Shown: positions 18,428-27,379 of the stretch, in pieces
How the letters are laid out: the number at the start of each line of letters is the position of its first letter
How positions within the stretch are numbered: the first letter of the stretch is position 1
Assembly: GCF_014636475.1 (NCBI RefSeq)
Contig: NZ_BMEL01000007.1
Coordinates: 1-49,664, forward strand
Direction of reading: 5' to 3'
Length of the DNA: 49,664 nucleotides
DNA from: Halobacillus andaensis
Lineage (GTDB): Bacteria; Bacillota; Bacilli; Bacillales; Halobacillaceae
Translations under genes and position numbers: made by a program
The notes under the pieces: model-generated
The model's database searches: none
Told to the model about the DNA's origin: nothing
The model's input: the letters and a program-made list of their open reading frames with translations, nothing else

Positions 18428-18688
18428 CTACTGCTTTACAGGTTCTTCTTTTTTTATTTCATAAAGAGTGGCCGCTTCATCTTTTTTTACATTTTCCCGT
18501 AACGACTTCACTTCGATCGTTAAGATCTTTTGCCCAAACTGAATCGTCAATTCATCTCCAACGTCTACTTTTGTCGCTGCTTTACTAGGTGTGCCGTTTA
18601 TATTAATTCTACCTTGATCGGCAACTTCTTTAGCCAGCGTACGACGTTTAATAAGCCTTGAAATCTTCAGGAACTTATCTAATCTCAT
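18428..18688 (-). CDS. rqcP: Ribosome quality-control factor RqcP (YabO), S4 domain
   Basis: 86 residues, almost entirely an S4 RNA-binding domain (MRLDKFLKISRLIKRRTLAKE, written in part, then GRININGTPSKAATKVDVGDEL). The B. subtilis homologue works with RqcH on obstructed 50S subunits to add alanine tails to stalled nascent chains. Its ATG overlaps the yabN stop (ATGA). The short acid- and lysine-rich C-terminus is variable in the family. Confidence 0.93.
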   Translation of the reverse strand: MRLDKFLKISRLIKRRTLAKEVADQGRININGTPSKAATKVDVGDELTIQFGQKILTIEVKSLRENVKKDEAATLYEIKKEEPVKQ

Positions 18689-20145
18689 CCTCCATCTTCC
18701 TCCTTCTCATATTTCGCACGAACCCATAATTGCTCCATCTCTTCTAATGAATAATCATCTAATGTACGATTAACGCTGCTCGCTTGTCTTTCCATAGAGG
18801 AAAAACGGAATCTGAATTTTTGGTTTGTTCGCTGCAATGCTGTTTCCCCGTTAATTTTATAATGACGGGCAACGTTCGCAATTGCAAATAACCAGTCTCC
18901 AAACTCCTTCTCCATTTCCTCCTTGTTATCCGCTTTCTTCGCTTCTAAAAACTCTTCCCATTCTTCTTCAACCTTTTCTAGTACTAATTCGACGTTATCC
19001 CAATCAAATCCTACTTTAGCAGCCTTCTTTTGCAAATCTTCAGCTTGTAATAACGCAGGAAAACTTGTAGGAACGCTATCTAACAAGGATTCAGGCTCTT
19101 CCCCTTTTTCCTGTTTCTTTATTTCATCCCAGTTCGTCAGCACATCCTCTGTATTGTCGACATGGACCTGCCCAAACACATGGGGATGACGCCGAATCAT
19201 TTTATCTGTAACCGACTGTATCACATCATCAACCGTGAAGAAGCCATCGTCCTCCCCAATTTGGCTATGAAGCATCACTTGTAATAGCACATCTCCCAGC
19301 TCTTCGACCATATGTTCATCATCTTCGCGATTGACAGCATCAATAAACTCATAGGCTTCTTCAATCAAATATTTTCTCAGCGATTCATGCGTTTGCTTTT
19401 GATCCCACGGACATCCGCCTGGACCTCTAAGATCACGAATCACCTCACGCAAGCGGAAAAACTGATGGTTCAAATCTTCCTTTTTTACAGGAGGGACGTA
19501 TACACTCGTTAAATTATTAACGGCCACTGCACGATCTAAATCCTCCAGAGGAACCGTCACTAAACGTTCTTCGCTGCTTCCTGCTGCGGTAACGACGGTC
19601 ACTTCATACTCAGGTGGCAAATCCTCTAAAAGTACAAGTTTTACTTCAGAGGCCATCATCGCATCGTAAACCTGACAGAAGACTAGATGATGCTGTAACT
19701 GAAGTTCATCTCGCACGAAAGAAGTGGCATCGATAAATTGAAAGCCTTCAATTGGATCAATTTTCAAGGCTGTAAACAGATCATCTAAATAGCTTTGTCC
19801 GCCTTTTATTTCCACATTTACCTCATCACAAGCAATAAGCAGCTGTACGGTACGTTCTGCAAGCATCGGATGACCGGGCACTACGTAGGTCACATTCTGG
19901 TGTTTAGCAGCTTCCACTAATTGACGCACAATGGCTGCATATACATCTTCAAACTGATCATATGCTTCATAAACAGAATCGAAGCTCTCGAAAACAAGCC
20001 CATCTTTTTGTAATTCCGAAATGACGGGATGACCCATCGTCCGCACATAAATCGCACCCTGCACCTTCTGTAGTTTGCGATAAATTCCTAAAGGGAGCTG
20101 CTCTAGATCTCCAGCTCCAAGTCCAACAATCGAAATTGTATTCAT
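18685..20145 (-). CDS. yabN: Tetrapyrrole-methylase-like / MazG nucleotide pyrophosphohydrolase fusion
   Basis: Two-domain protein of 486 residues. Residues 1 to about 220 form a TP-methylase-like domain (SIVGLGAGDLEQLPLGI, later VVPGHPMLAE). The rest is MazG: GGCPWDQKQTHESLRKYL, the metal motif EEAYEFIDA, then VEELGDVLLQV, and a second MazG-like half (EEEWEEFLEA, EFGDWLFA). MazG hydrolyses NTPs to NMP and pyrophosphate and is thought to clear abnormal nucleotides. It overlaps both neighbours by 4 nt (ATGA), so yabM-yabN-rqcP is one translational unit. Confidence 0.94.
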   Translation of the reverse strand: MNTISIVGLGAGDLEQLPLGIYRKLQKVQGAIYVRTMGHPVISELQKDGLVFESFDSVYEAYDQFEDVYAAIVRQLVEAAKHQNVTYVVPGHPMLAERTVQLLIACDEVNVEIKGGQSYLDDLFTALKIDPIEGFQFIDATSFVRDELQLQHHLVFCQVYDAMMASEVKLVLLEDLPPEYEVTVVTAAGSSEERLVTVPLEDLDRAVAVNNLTSVYVPPVKKEDLNHQFFRLREVIRDLRGPGGCPWDQKQTHESLRKYLIEEAYEFIDAVNREDDEHMVEELGDVLLQVMLHSQIGEDDGFFTVDDVIQSVTDKMIRRHPHVFGQVHVDNTEDVLTNWDEIKKQEKGEEPESLLDSVPTSFPALLQAEDLQKKAAKVGFDWDNVELVLEKVEEEWEEFLEAKKADNKEEMEKEFGDWLFAIANVARHYKINGETALQRTNQKFRFRFSSMERQASSVNRTLDDYSLEEMEQLWVRAKYEKEEDGG

Positions 20146-21722
20146 ACTTTCCTTCCTCTCGGCAAAAATTTAACGAACACCTCTCCAAAAGGGAGAAGCT
20201 CTAGTTCCTTTTGTTCAAACGCCCCAAACCGAATCAGCAAGTATAAATAAACGGAAGCTCCAAGCGCTATGACGAACAGCAAGTAAGCCAATAGAGCAAG
20301 CCGATGTTCGATACCCGCCATTCCCAGTTCAAGTGCAAACAATACCCCTGTCATACCGCTCAGTGCACCGAACAGGGCAAACCAAGGCAGTCGCCTCCAA
20401 TTTGTGAAATGGTACTCTTTATGTAATAAAACGACATGACACCCTACTACAAAGACGACGGTAATGACGGAGGCAGCCGCCGCTCCATACACCTCAAACA
20501 GAGGGACTAATCCTATATTCATCCCCCACTTTACAAACAAAGCAGCGACCACCACAATGGCGGTATGAACCACTTTTCCAAGGCCTTGGAGCAACGACGA
20601 AAGCGTGATCGCTAAGGAGCTAAACAAAATAACAAGCATAAGTAGTTGCAGCGGGGAAGACCCCTTCGAATTCTGAAAAAAGACTTCATTCACATAAGGA
20701 AATAGAGTGACAAGACCGGCAGTTGCACCTGCTGCAATAAAGAGACAATACTTTATCCCTCCAAAGATGTAACGCTCCACCTGTTCAGGTTCTTTCTCTT
20801 TACGTTCTTTGGTTACAGAGGGGACTAATGCTAAAGCAAGGGACGATGCCAATACCGTCCCTAACTGAATAAGCGGCTGGCCGCGATCAAATATACCTTT
20901 AGCTGCTTTCGCTTCTTCTAATCCAAATCCCGCGGTTTGCAAGCCGGGTATGAGTGTAAGAGCATCAATTAATTGCAGAAACAGCAATAACATGTAATTC
21001 AAACAAATAAATACCCCATAAAAAAAGATCGTTTTTGCAAAAAAGCCGGGCTTTATACTTTCTTGCCCCACGGGAATTTTTTCGCTTCGCAGCCAAAACA
21101 CGAGTAAAACAAAAGCAGCAGCCGCTGCTCCCAGAATAGAAGATATTGCTCCACCAATACCGATCTGATAGAGGTTCCCTGCTCGTGTTGCATAAATGGC
21201 ACTTCCTATAATGACAAAAACCCGGACGAGCTGTTCACTTATTTGAGAAGCCGCAGTTGGCTCCATAATCCCTTTCCCTTGAAAAACCCCGCGTATAAGC
21301 GAAGAAAATGGAAGAAGCAAAAACACAAAAAAAGCAGCCTGCAATGAAGAGGTTAATTGCTCATCGCCCATCACCGCGGCCAATCGGTCAGCTTGAGTAT
21401 ACCCAAGAAGAAAAATTCCTCCACAAATGATAGACAACCAAGCAAAGGCAGGTATGTAAAAGGAGCGAAGGCTCAGCTTTACCCCTTGATCTTGAAGTTC
21501 GGATACCAGCTTGGAAATGGCGACCGGGAATCCATATAGCGAAAGCATAAGGGCCATCCCTAATACTGGATAAATTTGTTGATAAATATAAAAGCCGACA
21601 TCACCAGCGATATTTTGCAAAGGAATCCGATAAGCGGCACTTAATATTTTGCCGATTAACCCTGCTATTGTCAGTAATAGGGCTCCTTTTATCAGCCGGT
21701 GGGACGCATTGGTTTGTTCCAT
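20142..21722 (-). CDS. yabM: Polysaccharide/lipid flippase of the MOP superfamily, YabM-like
   Basis: Polytopic membrane protein of 526 residues with about 14 hydrophobic segments, in the SpoVB/MurJ-related group of exporters that move lipid-linked sugars across the membrane. The N-terminal sequence LIKGALLLTIAGLIGKILSA is the family start. It ends overlapping yabN. B. subtilis has several paralogues (YtgP/MurJ-like, SpoVB, YkvU); the name here rests on position next to yabN. The substrate is unknown. Confidence 0.9.
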   Translation of the reverse strand: MEQTNASHRLIKGALLLTIAGLIGKILSAAYRIPLQNIAGDVGFYIYQQIYPVLGMALMLSLYGFPVAISKLVSELQDQGVKLSLRSFYIPAFAWLSIICGGIFLLGYTQADRLAAVMGDEQLTSSLQAAFFVFLLLPFSSLIRGVFQGKGIMEPTAASQISEQLVRVFVIIGSAIYATRAGNLYQIGIGGAISSILGAAAAAFVLLVFWLRSEKIPVGQESIKPGFFAKTIFFYGVFICLNYMLLLFLQLIDALTLIPGLQTAGFGLEEAKAAKGIFDRGQPLIQLGTVLASSLALALVPSVTKERKEKEPEQVERYIFGGIKYCLFIAAGATAGLVTLFPYVNEVFFQNSKGSSPLQLLMLVILFSSLAITLSSLLQGLGKVVHTAIVVVAALFVKWGMNIGLVPLFEVYGAAAASVITVVFVVGCHVVLLHKEYHFTNWRRLPWFALFGALSGMTGVLFALELGMAGIEHRLALLAYLLFVIALGASVYLYLLIRFGAFEQKELELLPFGEVFVKFLPRGRKV

Positions 21723-21766
21723 GGTTTACCCTTTCCCATTCATAAAATAAGTGGTTCCATTATAGC

Positions 21767-21800
21767 ACAAAACAAGCCAGATCTCTTGATAGACCTGGCT
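21767..21800 (-). terminator. spoVT terminator
   Basis: Arms AGCCAGATCT and AGACCTGGCT with 6-nt loop; on the minus strand followed by TGTTTTG. It lies right behind spoVT. Confidence 0.75.
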
Positions 21801-21806
21801 TTCGAG

Positions 21807-22343
21807 CTATTCCATCTGCTTTGCTAAGAAATGTGCAGCTGTCTCAACAGCCATTTGAGCACCTTCTTCGATCGGTGAACCTTCTTTGTTAAATGCAGCT
21901 ACACAACCAATTGGATCACCTTGCGCAATGATAGGATAAATAATATAAGATATAACGTCCTCTTCCTGATCACGCACGATTTCTACAGGCTGCGGATGTT
22001 TTTCTGACTCTGCAGTTCGCTTGTCCAACACCTGCTCCATAAGCGTCCCAATCTGCCTATTTAAATAGGACTTCTTCGACTCACCTGCGACGGCAATAAA
22101 TTCGTCACGATCACAAATAAGTACCGGAACCTTCAAAGAATCGTGTAAGGCTTCCGCATATTCCTTAGCAAAATCGCCAAGTTCACTAATTGGAGAGTAT
22201 TTTTTCAAAATAACTTCACCTTCACGGTCAACGAAAATTTCCAATGGATCGCCTTCTCTAATACGCAAAGTACGACGAATTTCTTTAGGTATTACAACCC
22301 TGCCTAAGTCATCGATACGACGAACAATACCAGTTGCTTTCAT
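21807..22343 (-). CDS. spoVT: Stage V sporulation regulator SpoVT
   Basis: Forespore transcription factor that adjusts sigma-G-dependent genes. Residues 1-50 are an AbrB-type swapped-hairpin DNA-binding domain (MKATGIVRRIDDLGRVVIPK), and the remaining part is a GAF-like domain (about 55-178). GGGAGG lies 10 nt before the ATG. It is the second AbrB-fold protein of the window besides AbrB. A sigma-G promoter lies about 80 bp upstream. Confidence 0.97.
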   Translation of the reverse strand: MKATGIVRRIDDLGRVVIPKEIRRTLRIREGDPLEIFVDREGEVILKKYSPISELGDFAKEYAEALHDSLKVPVLICDRDEFIAVAGESKKSYLNRQIGTLMEQVLDKRTAESEKHPQPVEIVRDQEEDVISYIIYPIIAQGDPIGCVAAFNKEGSPIEEGAQMAVETAAHFLAKQME

Positions 22344-22425
22344 TCAATTGCTGCCTCCCTTTCATGATGCTACAACCTGCATTATCCTGACAAATTTCCC
22401 ATGCAGAATAAACGGGTGATAAATA

Positions 22426-22454
22426 TAGTATGATACACCATAAAAAACCTATGC
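22426..22454 (-). promoter_or_regulatory. spoVT promoter (sigma-G)
   Basis: Minus strand GCATA (22454-22450), 17-nt spacer, CATACTA (22432-22426). This fits the sigma-G pattern GYATR-N17/18-CATNNTA completely, and spoVT is a known sigma-G gene in B. subtilis. Confidence 0.8.
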
Positions 22455-22544
22455 ATAAAAATTAAAAAGCGGTAGGAGCGGCAGGGTTGTAAGCGTTGAT
22501 AAATCTTGTTCAGAAATCATGTTGACCTGGTTCGAACTTCAAGA

Positions 22545-22792
22545 AGGCGTCCTCCTGATTAAGAAGAACGCCTCCGTTGGTAAAGAGTCTTTTTTTATTT
22601 AAAAGTGTGTTAAGGGATGAGGAAGCGACTCCCTTTTTCAATAAAAGAGCAATAGAAAAGCAGTCAGGGACATCGCTGGACACAGACCTAGGTGACTCTC
22701 CCCCGTGGAAAGCAACACTTTTCCTGCTCCTATTTACATGCATTCCAGCTTTTTTGACAGCCTCAGGCATCCTTCTGTTTAAGAAGGCGCCT
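22545..22792. repeat. Diverged terminator-stem duplication flanking a decayed palindromic element
   Basis: Two related hairpins, 22545-22573 (AGGCGTCCTCCTGATTAAGA onward) and 22765-22792 (AGGCATCCTTCTGTTTAAGA onward), lie 220 bp apart as direct repeats with about six differences. The second is directly behind the mfd stop. Between them, about 22612-22735, GAGGAAGCGACTCCCTTTT and, inverted, GCTTTCCACGGGGGAGAG resemble the ends of the palindromic elements at 18.2 and 43.6 kb. The layout repeats that at 18.1-18.4 kb but is more decayed. The rest of the 22344-22797 gap holds only the spoVT promoter. Confidence 0.5.
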
Positions 22793-22797
22793 TTTTA

Positions 22798-25700
22798 TTA
22801 TGCACTTGTTGCTTCTCGCGTTAATTGTGGAAGCTTTTCTAGAAATTCTTCCACTACATCATAGCGCTTCAATGCCGATTGACGGTCCCATGTAATCGTT
22901 ACTTTCAATTGACCATCTTCGGTTCCCAGTTGAATCATGCGGCCATATTCGTTAGCCACTTCAAATAACTTAGCACCATCAACTTGCTGACTTTGACTAG
23001 ACTCCATCAGCATTTCAATTTTTCTCTTTTTCTCGGATATGGATTCAATCCGGGCTTGCTTGGCGTAGTATTTGATTGAAGAGACACGGAATAAGTTCTC
23101 TACCTCGTCTGGGTAATCACCAAAACGGTCGATAAGTTCATCTCGTAGATCATGGATATCTTCCACTGATTCAATCGCTTGAAACTGCTTATACATATCA
23201 ATTTTTTGTTTTTCATCCGAGATATATTCTTCAGGAATGTACGCATCAATATTGAGATCGAGTTCTGTTTGGAATGGCTGCACAGCTTCGGGTTCTTTAC
23301 CTTGACGTTTGGCTTCAATAGCGTCTTTCAGCATTTGAGAATACATGTCAAACCCAACGGAATCAATAAAGCCATGCTGCTGGGCACCTAACAGATTCCC
23401 GGCTCCTCGAATAGATAAATCACGCATTGCAATTTTAAATCCAGATCCCAATTCAGTGAACTCTTTAATAGCCTGTAACCGTTTCTCTGCTACTTCGGTT
23501 AACACTTTATCTTTTTGGTAGGTGAAATAAGCGTAGGCGACGCGGTTGGAACGTCCCACTCTTCCCCTTAGCTGGTATAGCTGACTAAGCCCCATTCGAT
23601 CAGCGTCAAATACGATAAGGGTGTTTACATTTGGAATATCCACGCCTGTTTCAATAATCGTTGTGCTGACGAGAACATCGAATTCCCCTTCAAGAAAGGA
23701 GAACATCACATTCTCAAGCTCCGTTTCATTCATTTGCCCATGGGCAAATGCCACTCTCGCTTCTGGAACAAGGGCTGATATTTCCTGTGCCATTCTTTCG
23801 ATATTTTCCACTCGATTAAACAGGAAGAATACCTGACCATCCCTCGCCATCTCGCGCTCGACAGCTTCCCTCATGAATACAGGGTTATATTCAAGAACAT
23901 AGGTCTGGATGGGGAAGCGGTTCTCAGGCGGTGTTTCAATGACAGATAAATCTCTTACCCCTAACATTGACATATGCAGCGTTCTTGGAATAGGCGTAGC
24001 TGTTAAAGTTAACACGTCTACGTTAGCCTTCAATTGTTTAATCTTTTCTTTGTGCTTCACACCAAAACGCTGCTCTTCATCCACAATGAGTAAGCCTAAG
24101 TCTTTAAACTGAATGTCCTTCGATAAGATGCGGTGCGTTCCTACCACAATATCGATTAGACCTTTACGGATGCGGTCTGTCGTTTCTTTTTGCTGCTTTT
24201 TCGTTCGGAACCGACTAAGCAGTCCAATGTTAATGCCAAAGTCCTGAAACCTTTCCTGCATCGTTTCAAAATGCTGCTGCGCCAAAATTGTAGTTGGTAC
24301 AAGTAACGCGACCTGTTTCCCATTCTCCACTGCTTTAAAGGCCGCCCGAATCGCAACTTCTGTCTTCCCATATCCCACGTCTCCACAAAGTAGACGGTCC
24401 ATTGGGCGAATTCTCTGCATATCTTCTTTAATCTCTTCAATACAGCGGATTTGATCCTCTGTTTCCTCATAGGGAAAGGCAGCTTCGAAATCACGCTGCA
24501 TTTCACCATCGTCATCGAACGCGTGTCCTTTGGATGCTTCTCGTTCAGCATAAAGTTGAATGAGGTCATCTGCAATGTCCTCAACCGAGGATTGAACACG
24601 ACTCTTAACCTTCGTCCACTCGCTGCCGCCAAGCTTATATACTTTGGGCTCTTTGCCTTCAGAGCCAACATATTTTTGAATGAGATCAATCTGATCAATG
24701 GGAACGAAAAGCTTATCATTTCCAGAGTACTTCACCATAAGAAAATCCTTATGGCTATCGCCTACTTTTAGTGTCTCTATTCCGATGTACTTCCCAATTC
24801 CATGGTTCGCATGAACAACATAATCGCCGACCTTTAACTCTTGATAGTTCTTAATTCGTTCGGCGTTCGACAGCTTTTGCCGTCTTTTCGGCTTTGCTGT
24901 ACGTTTCTTGAACAATTCATTCTCTGTCAAAACGGCTAATTTATGCATCGGCCATTCAAATCCACTGCTAATATTGCCTTTGACAATGGTGGGAATATCA
25001 ACAGGGAGCTTAGGCTGTTGCTTAGCTACAACAGCCTCCATTTGGTAGTCAAGAAGTACAGAATGAATCTTCTCTGCCCTCGTCTCATCAGGAGCTAAAA
25101 TAATCACGCTGTACCCTTGCTTCATCCAGCGGTCCATTTCTGTCTTCAGCAAATTCATCTGCCCATGAAATTGCTGCATTTGGCGGCTGGAGATGTTGAC
25201 GATATTTTGCGGCTGAGTATTAGGTATGTGACGCATAAATACAGATAAGTAAAGCTTAGTCTGCTGCATGTTCGCCCATGTATCATGCCAATCAAAAGAT
25301 ATACGAAGATCACGTACCATCTGATTAACCTCTAGCAGACTGTTGTGCCACTCCGCTTCTTCTTGATCGAGTCGTCCAGCCGTTTCTTGAATTCGACTCA
25401 TTTCATCTAGAACAATTAATCCGTTGTCTGGTAAATAATCTAGTAAACTAACGGGTTTTTCATAAAAATACCCGATATATTTATACATTTCCTGAAATCT
25501 TTCACGGTGCTGCAATTGCTCTATATCACGCTCAATATATGAAGTTAGTGTTTCCTTGGCTTCTGATTTTGTCAGCTTTTGCAATGAGTGACTCAACGCT
25601 TCCTCTAGTTTATGGGAAGCCCTTGTAAAGTCCTCTTCGGTTAACAACATTTCAGTTGCAGGTCCTACTTGAACAAAATCAAATTTATCCTGCGATCGCT

Positions 25701-26334
25701 GCGTTTCAGAATCAAACGTTCGGATGGAGTCTACCTCGGTATCGAACAGTTCAATACGATAAGGATATTCAGCTGTTAATGGATAGACGTCTATTATGCC
25801 TCCACGAACAGAGAATTCGCCGGGACTCGCCACCATATCCGTTCGTTCATAGCCCATACTGACAAAACGGTTTAAATATCCATCCAAATTAATTTCTTCA
25901 CCAACACGAAAAGGGAGCATATTGTGCTCCCAATAATGTTTTGGCGGCATAATCCGTTTTAAAGCGGCAACAGGGGCAATGAGAATGCCGGAATCCTGAT
26001 GCAGCCATTGACTTAAAGCCTCAATTCGTTGACTTCTTAACTCTGGACTAGCCACTGCAATTTCAGAGGCGATCAGCTCATTGACTGGATAAAGGGAAAC
26101 TTGTTCTTTATCGCTAAGCTCCGCTAAATCATCATATAGCTGTTGAGCTTGGATCAGCTGATGGGTAACAACTAATACAGGACGTTCTAAGGATTCGCGA
26201 AGCAATGAAATCATTACACTTCGAGAAGCTCCCGACAACCCAGCCACCATTTGCTCTCTCATACCAGATTGGAAACCTTCGACCACTGAATGAATATCAT
26301 CTTGAGGATACAAATACTCTTTAATACCGTCCAT
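22798..26334 (-). CDS. mfd: Transcription-repair coupling factor Mfd
   Basis: DNA translocase that removes RNA polymerase stalled at lesions and recruits UvrA. Domain order in 1178 residues: UvrB-like N-terminal module (1 to about 340), RNA-polymerase interaction domain (LKVGDYVVHANHGIGKYIGI near 480-500), superfamily 2 helicase lobes with Walker A GDVGYGKTEVA and motif II DEEQRFG, motif TATPIPRTLHMS, then the C-terminal autoinhibitory domain. The frame opens at 26355, but GGAGGAG lies 6 nt before ATG 26334. It follows fin, as in B. subtilis. Confidence 0.98.
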   Translation of the reverse strand: MDGIKEYLYPQDDIHSVVEGFQSGMREQMVAGLSGASRSVMISLLRESLERPVLVVTHQLIQAQQLYDDLAELSDKEQVSLYPVNELIASEIAVASPELRSQRIEALSQWLHQDSGILIAPVAALKRIMPPKHYWEHNMLPFRVGEEINLDGYLNRFVSMGYERTDMVASPGEFSVRGGIIDVYPLTAEYPYRIELFDTEVDSIRTFDSETQRSQDKFDFVQVGPATEMLLTEEDFTRASHKLEEALSHSLQKLTKSEAKETLTSYIERDIEQLQHRERFQEMYKYIGYFYEKPVSLLDYLPDNGLIVLDEMSRIQETAGRLDQEEAEWHNSLLEVNQMVRDLRISFDWHDTWANMQQTKLYLSVFMRHIPNTQPQNIVNISSRQMQQFHGQMNLLKTEMDRWMKQGYSVIILAPDETRAEKIHSVLLDYQMEAVVAKQQPKLPVDIPTIVKGNISSGFEWPMHKLAVLTENELFKKRTAKPKRRQKLSNAERIKNYQELKVGDYVVHANHGIGKYIGIETLKVGDSHKDFLMVKYSGNDKLFVPIDQIDLIQKYVGSEGKEPKVYKLGGSEWTKVKSRVQSSVEDIADDLIQLYAEREASKGHAFDDDGEMQRDFEAAFPYEETEDQIRCIEEIKEDMQRIRPMDRLLCGDVGYGKTEVAIRAAFKAVENGKQVALLVPTTILAQQHFETMQERFQDFGINIGLLSRFRTKKQQKETTDRIRKGLIDIVVGTHRILSKDIQFKDLGLLIVDEEQRFGVKHKEKIKQLKANVDVLTLTATPIPRTLHMSMLGVRDLSVIETPPENRFPIQTYVLEYNPVFMREAVEREMARDGQVFFLFNRVENIERMAQEISALVPEARVAFAHGQMNETELENVMFSFLEGEFDVLVSTTIIETGVDIPNVNTLIVFDADRMGLSQLYQLRGRVGRSNRVAYAYFTYQKDKVLTEVAEKRLQAIKEFTELGSGFKIAMRDLSIRGAGNLLGAQQHGFIDSVGFDMYSQMLKDAIEAKRQGKEPEAVQPFQTELDLNIDAYIPEEYISDEKQKIDMYKQFQAIESVEDIHDLRDELIDRFGDYPDEVENLFRVSSIKYYAKQARIESISEKKRKIEMLMESSQSQQVDGAKLFEVANEYGRMIQLGTEDGQLKVTITWDRQSALKRYDVVEEFLEKLPQLTREATSA

Positions 26335-26383
26335 AACATACTCCTCCACCACCATGAACGCTCTTGAGAGGAGACGTCCTGGT

Positions 26384-26614
26384 TTACTGAATAAAAAAGT
26401 CTAACTCATGATAATGAGGATGCTGTTGAAGGGATCGCTCACACGAATCACATATCGTCTTGATGTTCATATTCCCTTCACGATCATACGTAATCATTTC
26501 TCTATGATCATCTTCTGACAAACACTCTAAGCCAAGCTCAGAAACCTCGACCCTTTCACGATCTAGTTTTCCTACTTGGCGTTGACAATGCCGGCATATA
26601 TAGTTGATTTGCAT
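26384..26614 (-). CDS. fin: Anti-sigma-F factor Fin (YabK)
   Basis: Small zinc-binding protein that shuts down sigma-F so the forespore can move on to sigma-G. 76 residues starting MQINYICRHCQRQVG; two CxxC pairs are visible (CRHC and CDSC), matching the zinc sites of the family. The frame opens at 26647, but AAGGAG lies 9 nt before the ATG at 26614. A sigma-F promoter lies just upstream, which fits its feedback role. mfd follows after 49 bp and may be partly co-transcribed. Confidence 0.93.
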   Translation of the reverse strand: MQINYICRHCQRQVGKLDRERVEVSELGLECLSEDDHREMITYDREGNMNIKTICDSCERSLQQHPHYHELDFFIQ

Positions 26615-26647
26615 ACATACACTCTCCTTGTTAGCAGTACATGTCAC

Positions 26648-26677
26648 TATTGTTGCCGGCTTTTTGCAAGGTTATAC
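26648..26677 (-). promoter_or_regulatory. fin promoter (sigma-F)
   Basis: Minus strand GTATA (26677-26673), 15-nt spacer, GGCAACAATA (26657-26648). This is a full match to the sigma-F pattern GYATA-N15-GGNNANNNT, in the short gap behind pth. Confidence 0.82.
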
Positions 26678-26682
26678 AGTTC

Positions 26683-27246
26683 TTATTTTACATTAAAGTC
26701 ATTCATTACTTCGTTAAAAGACTGCTCCATCCAAGATTCACAGGCTTTTACAGATTGAGTGATCGCTTCACTTACTGGACCTTGCTGCTCTTTGCTAAAT
26801 GGACTAAGTACATAGTCTACTACCGTCGTCGAGCCACTTGGCCGTCCAACACCCACGCGCAAACGATTAAAATCTTTCGTACCAAGGTGAGTGATAATAT
26901 TACGAATGCCATTATGACCACCATGTCCACCTTTTTGGCGAAGCCTGATTTTTCCTGGAGGCAGATCTAAATCGTCGTATATGACGAGTACATCTTCTTC
27001 CTCTATCTCATAATAATCCATGAATAAACGAAGCGATTCACCAGATAGGTTCATATACGTTTGAGGCTTCAGCAACAGAATCTTTTCTCCATTTACATGC
27101 TCGACCGTATATTGTCCTTTAAACTTATCTTGGGAGATGGTCCAGTGGTTTTGTTTCGCTAATTCATCGAGAATCATAAAACCGATATTGTGACGCGTTT
27201 TATCATATTTTTTACCTGGATTTCCTAATCCAACAATACACTTCAT
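26683..27246 (-). CDS. pth: Peptidyl-tRNA hydrolase
   Basis: Recycles peptidyl-tRNAs; called spoVC in B. subtilis. The start KCIVGLGNPGKKYDKTRHNIGFM (written here as two parts, GLGNPGKKYD and TRHNIGFM) contains the catalytic histidine near residue 20, and VIYDDLDLPPGKIRLR carries the conserved aspartate. GHNGIRNI is also typical. 187 residues, normal length. It lies 133 bp behind ctc, with a terminator between. Confidence 0.97.
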   Translation of the reverse strand: MKCIVGLGNPGKKYDKTRHNIGFMILDELAKQNHWTISQDKFKGQYTVEHVNGEKILLLKPQTYMNLSGESLRLFMDYYEIEEEDVLVIYDDLDLPPGKIRLRQKGGHGGHNGIRNIITHLGTKDFNRLRVGVGRPSGSTTVVDYVLSPFSKEQQGPVSEAITQSVKACESWMEQSFNEVMNDFNVK

Positions 27247-27330
27247 ATATGATCTTCCTTTACCCTGTCATTCATACTCGCTTCATTATAACAAATCTAT
27301 GATAAAAAAATTGTCAGAATGCTGTTTACG

Positions 27331-27362
27331 TAAAAAAAGAGCGCAACCATCGGCTACGCCCT
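27331..27362 (-). terminator. ctc terminator
   Basis: Arms GGGCGTAGCC and GGTTGCGCTC (with G-U pairs) and a T7 run on the minus strand. It comes between ctc and pth. Confidence 0.7.
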
Positions 27363-27379
27363 ATGCTTCTACTATAAGA

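Noticed and set aside
22510-22770. Minus-strand 86-codon ORF between spoVT and mfd
   Set aside because: It runs through the duplicated hairpins and decayed repeat, has no ribosome-binding site and reads like a translation of repeat sequence.
24156-24719. Minus-strand 187-codon ORF inside mfd
   Set aside because: Alternate frame of mfd; the mfd frame shows conserved helicase motifs across this stretch.
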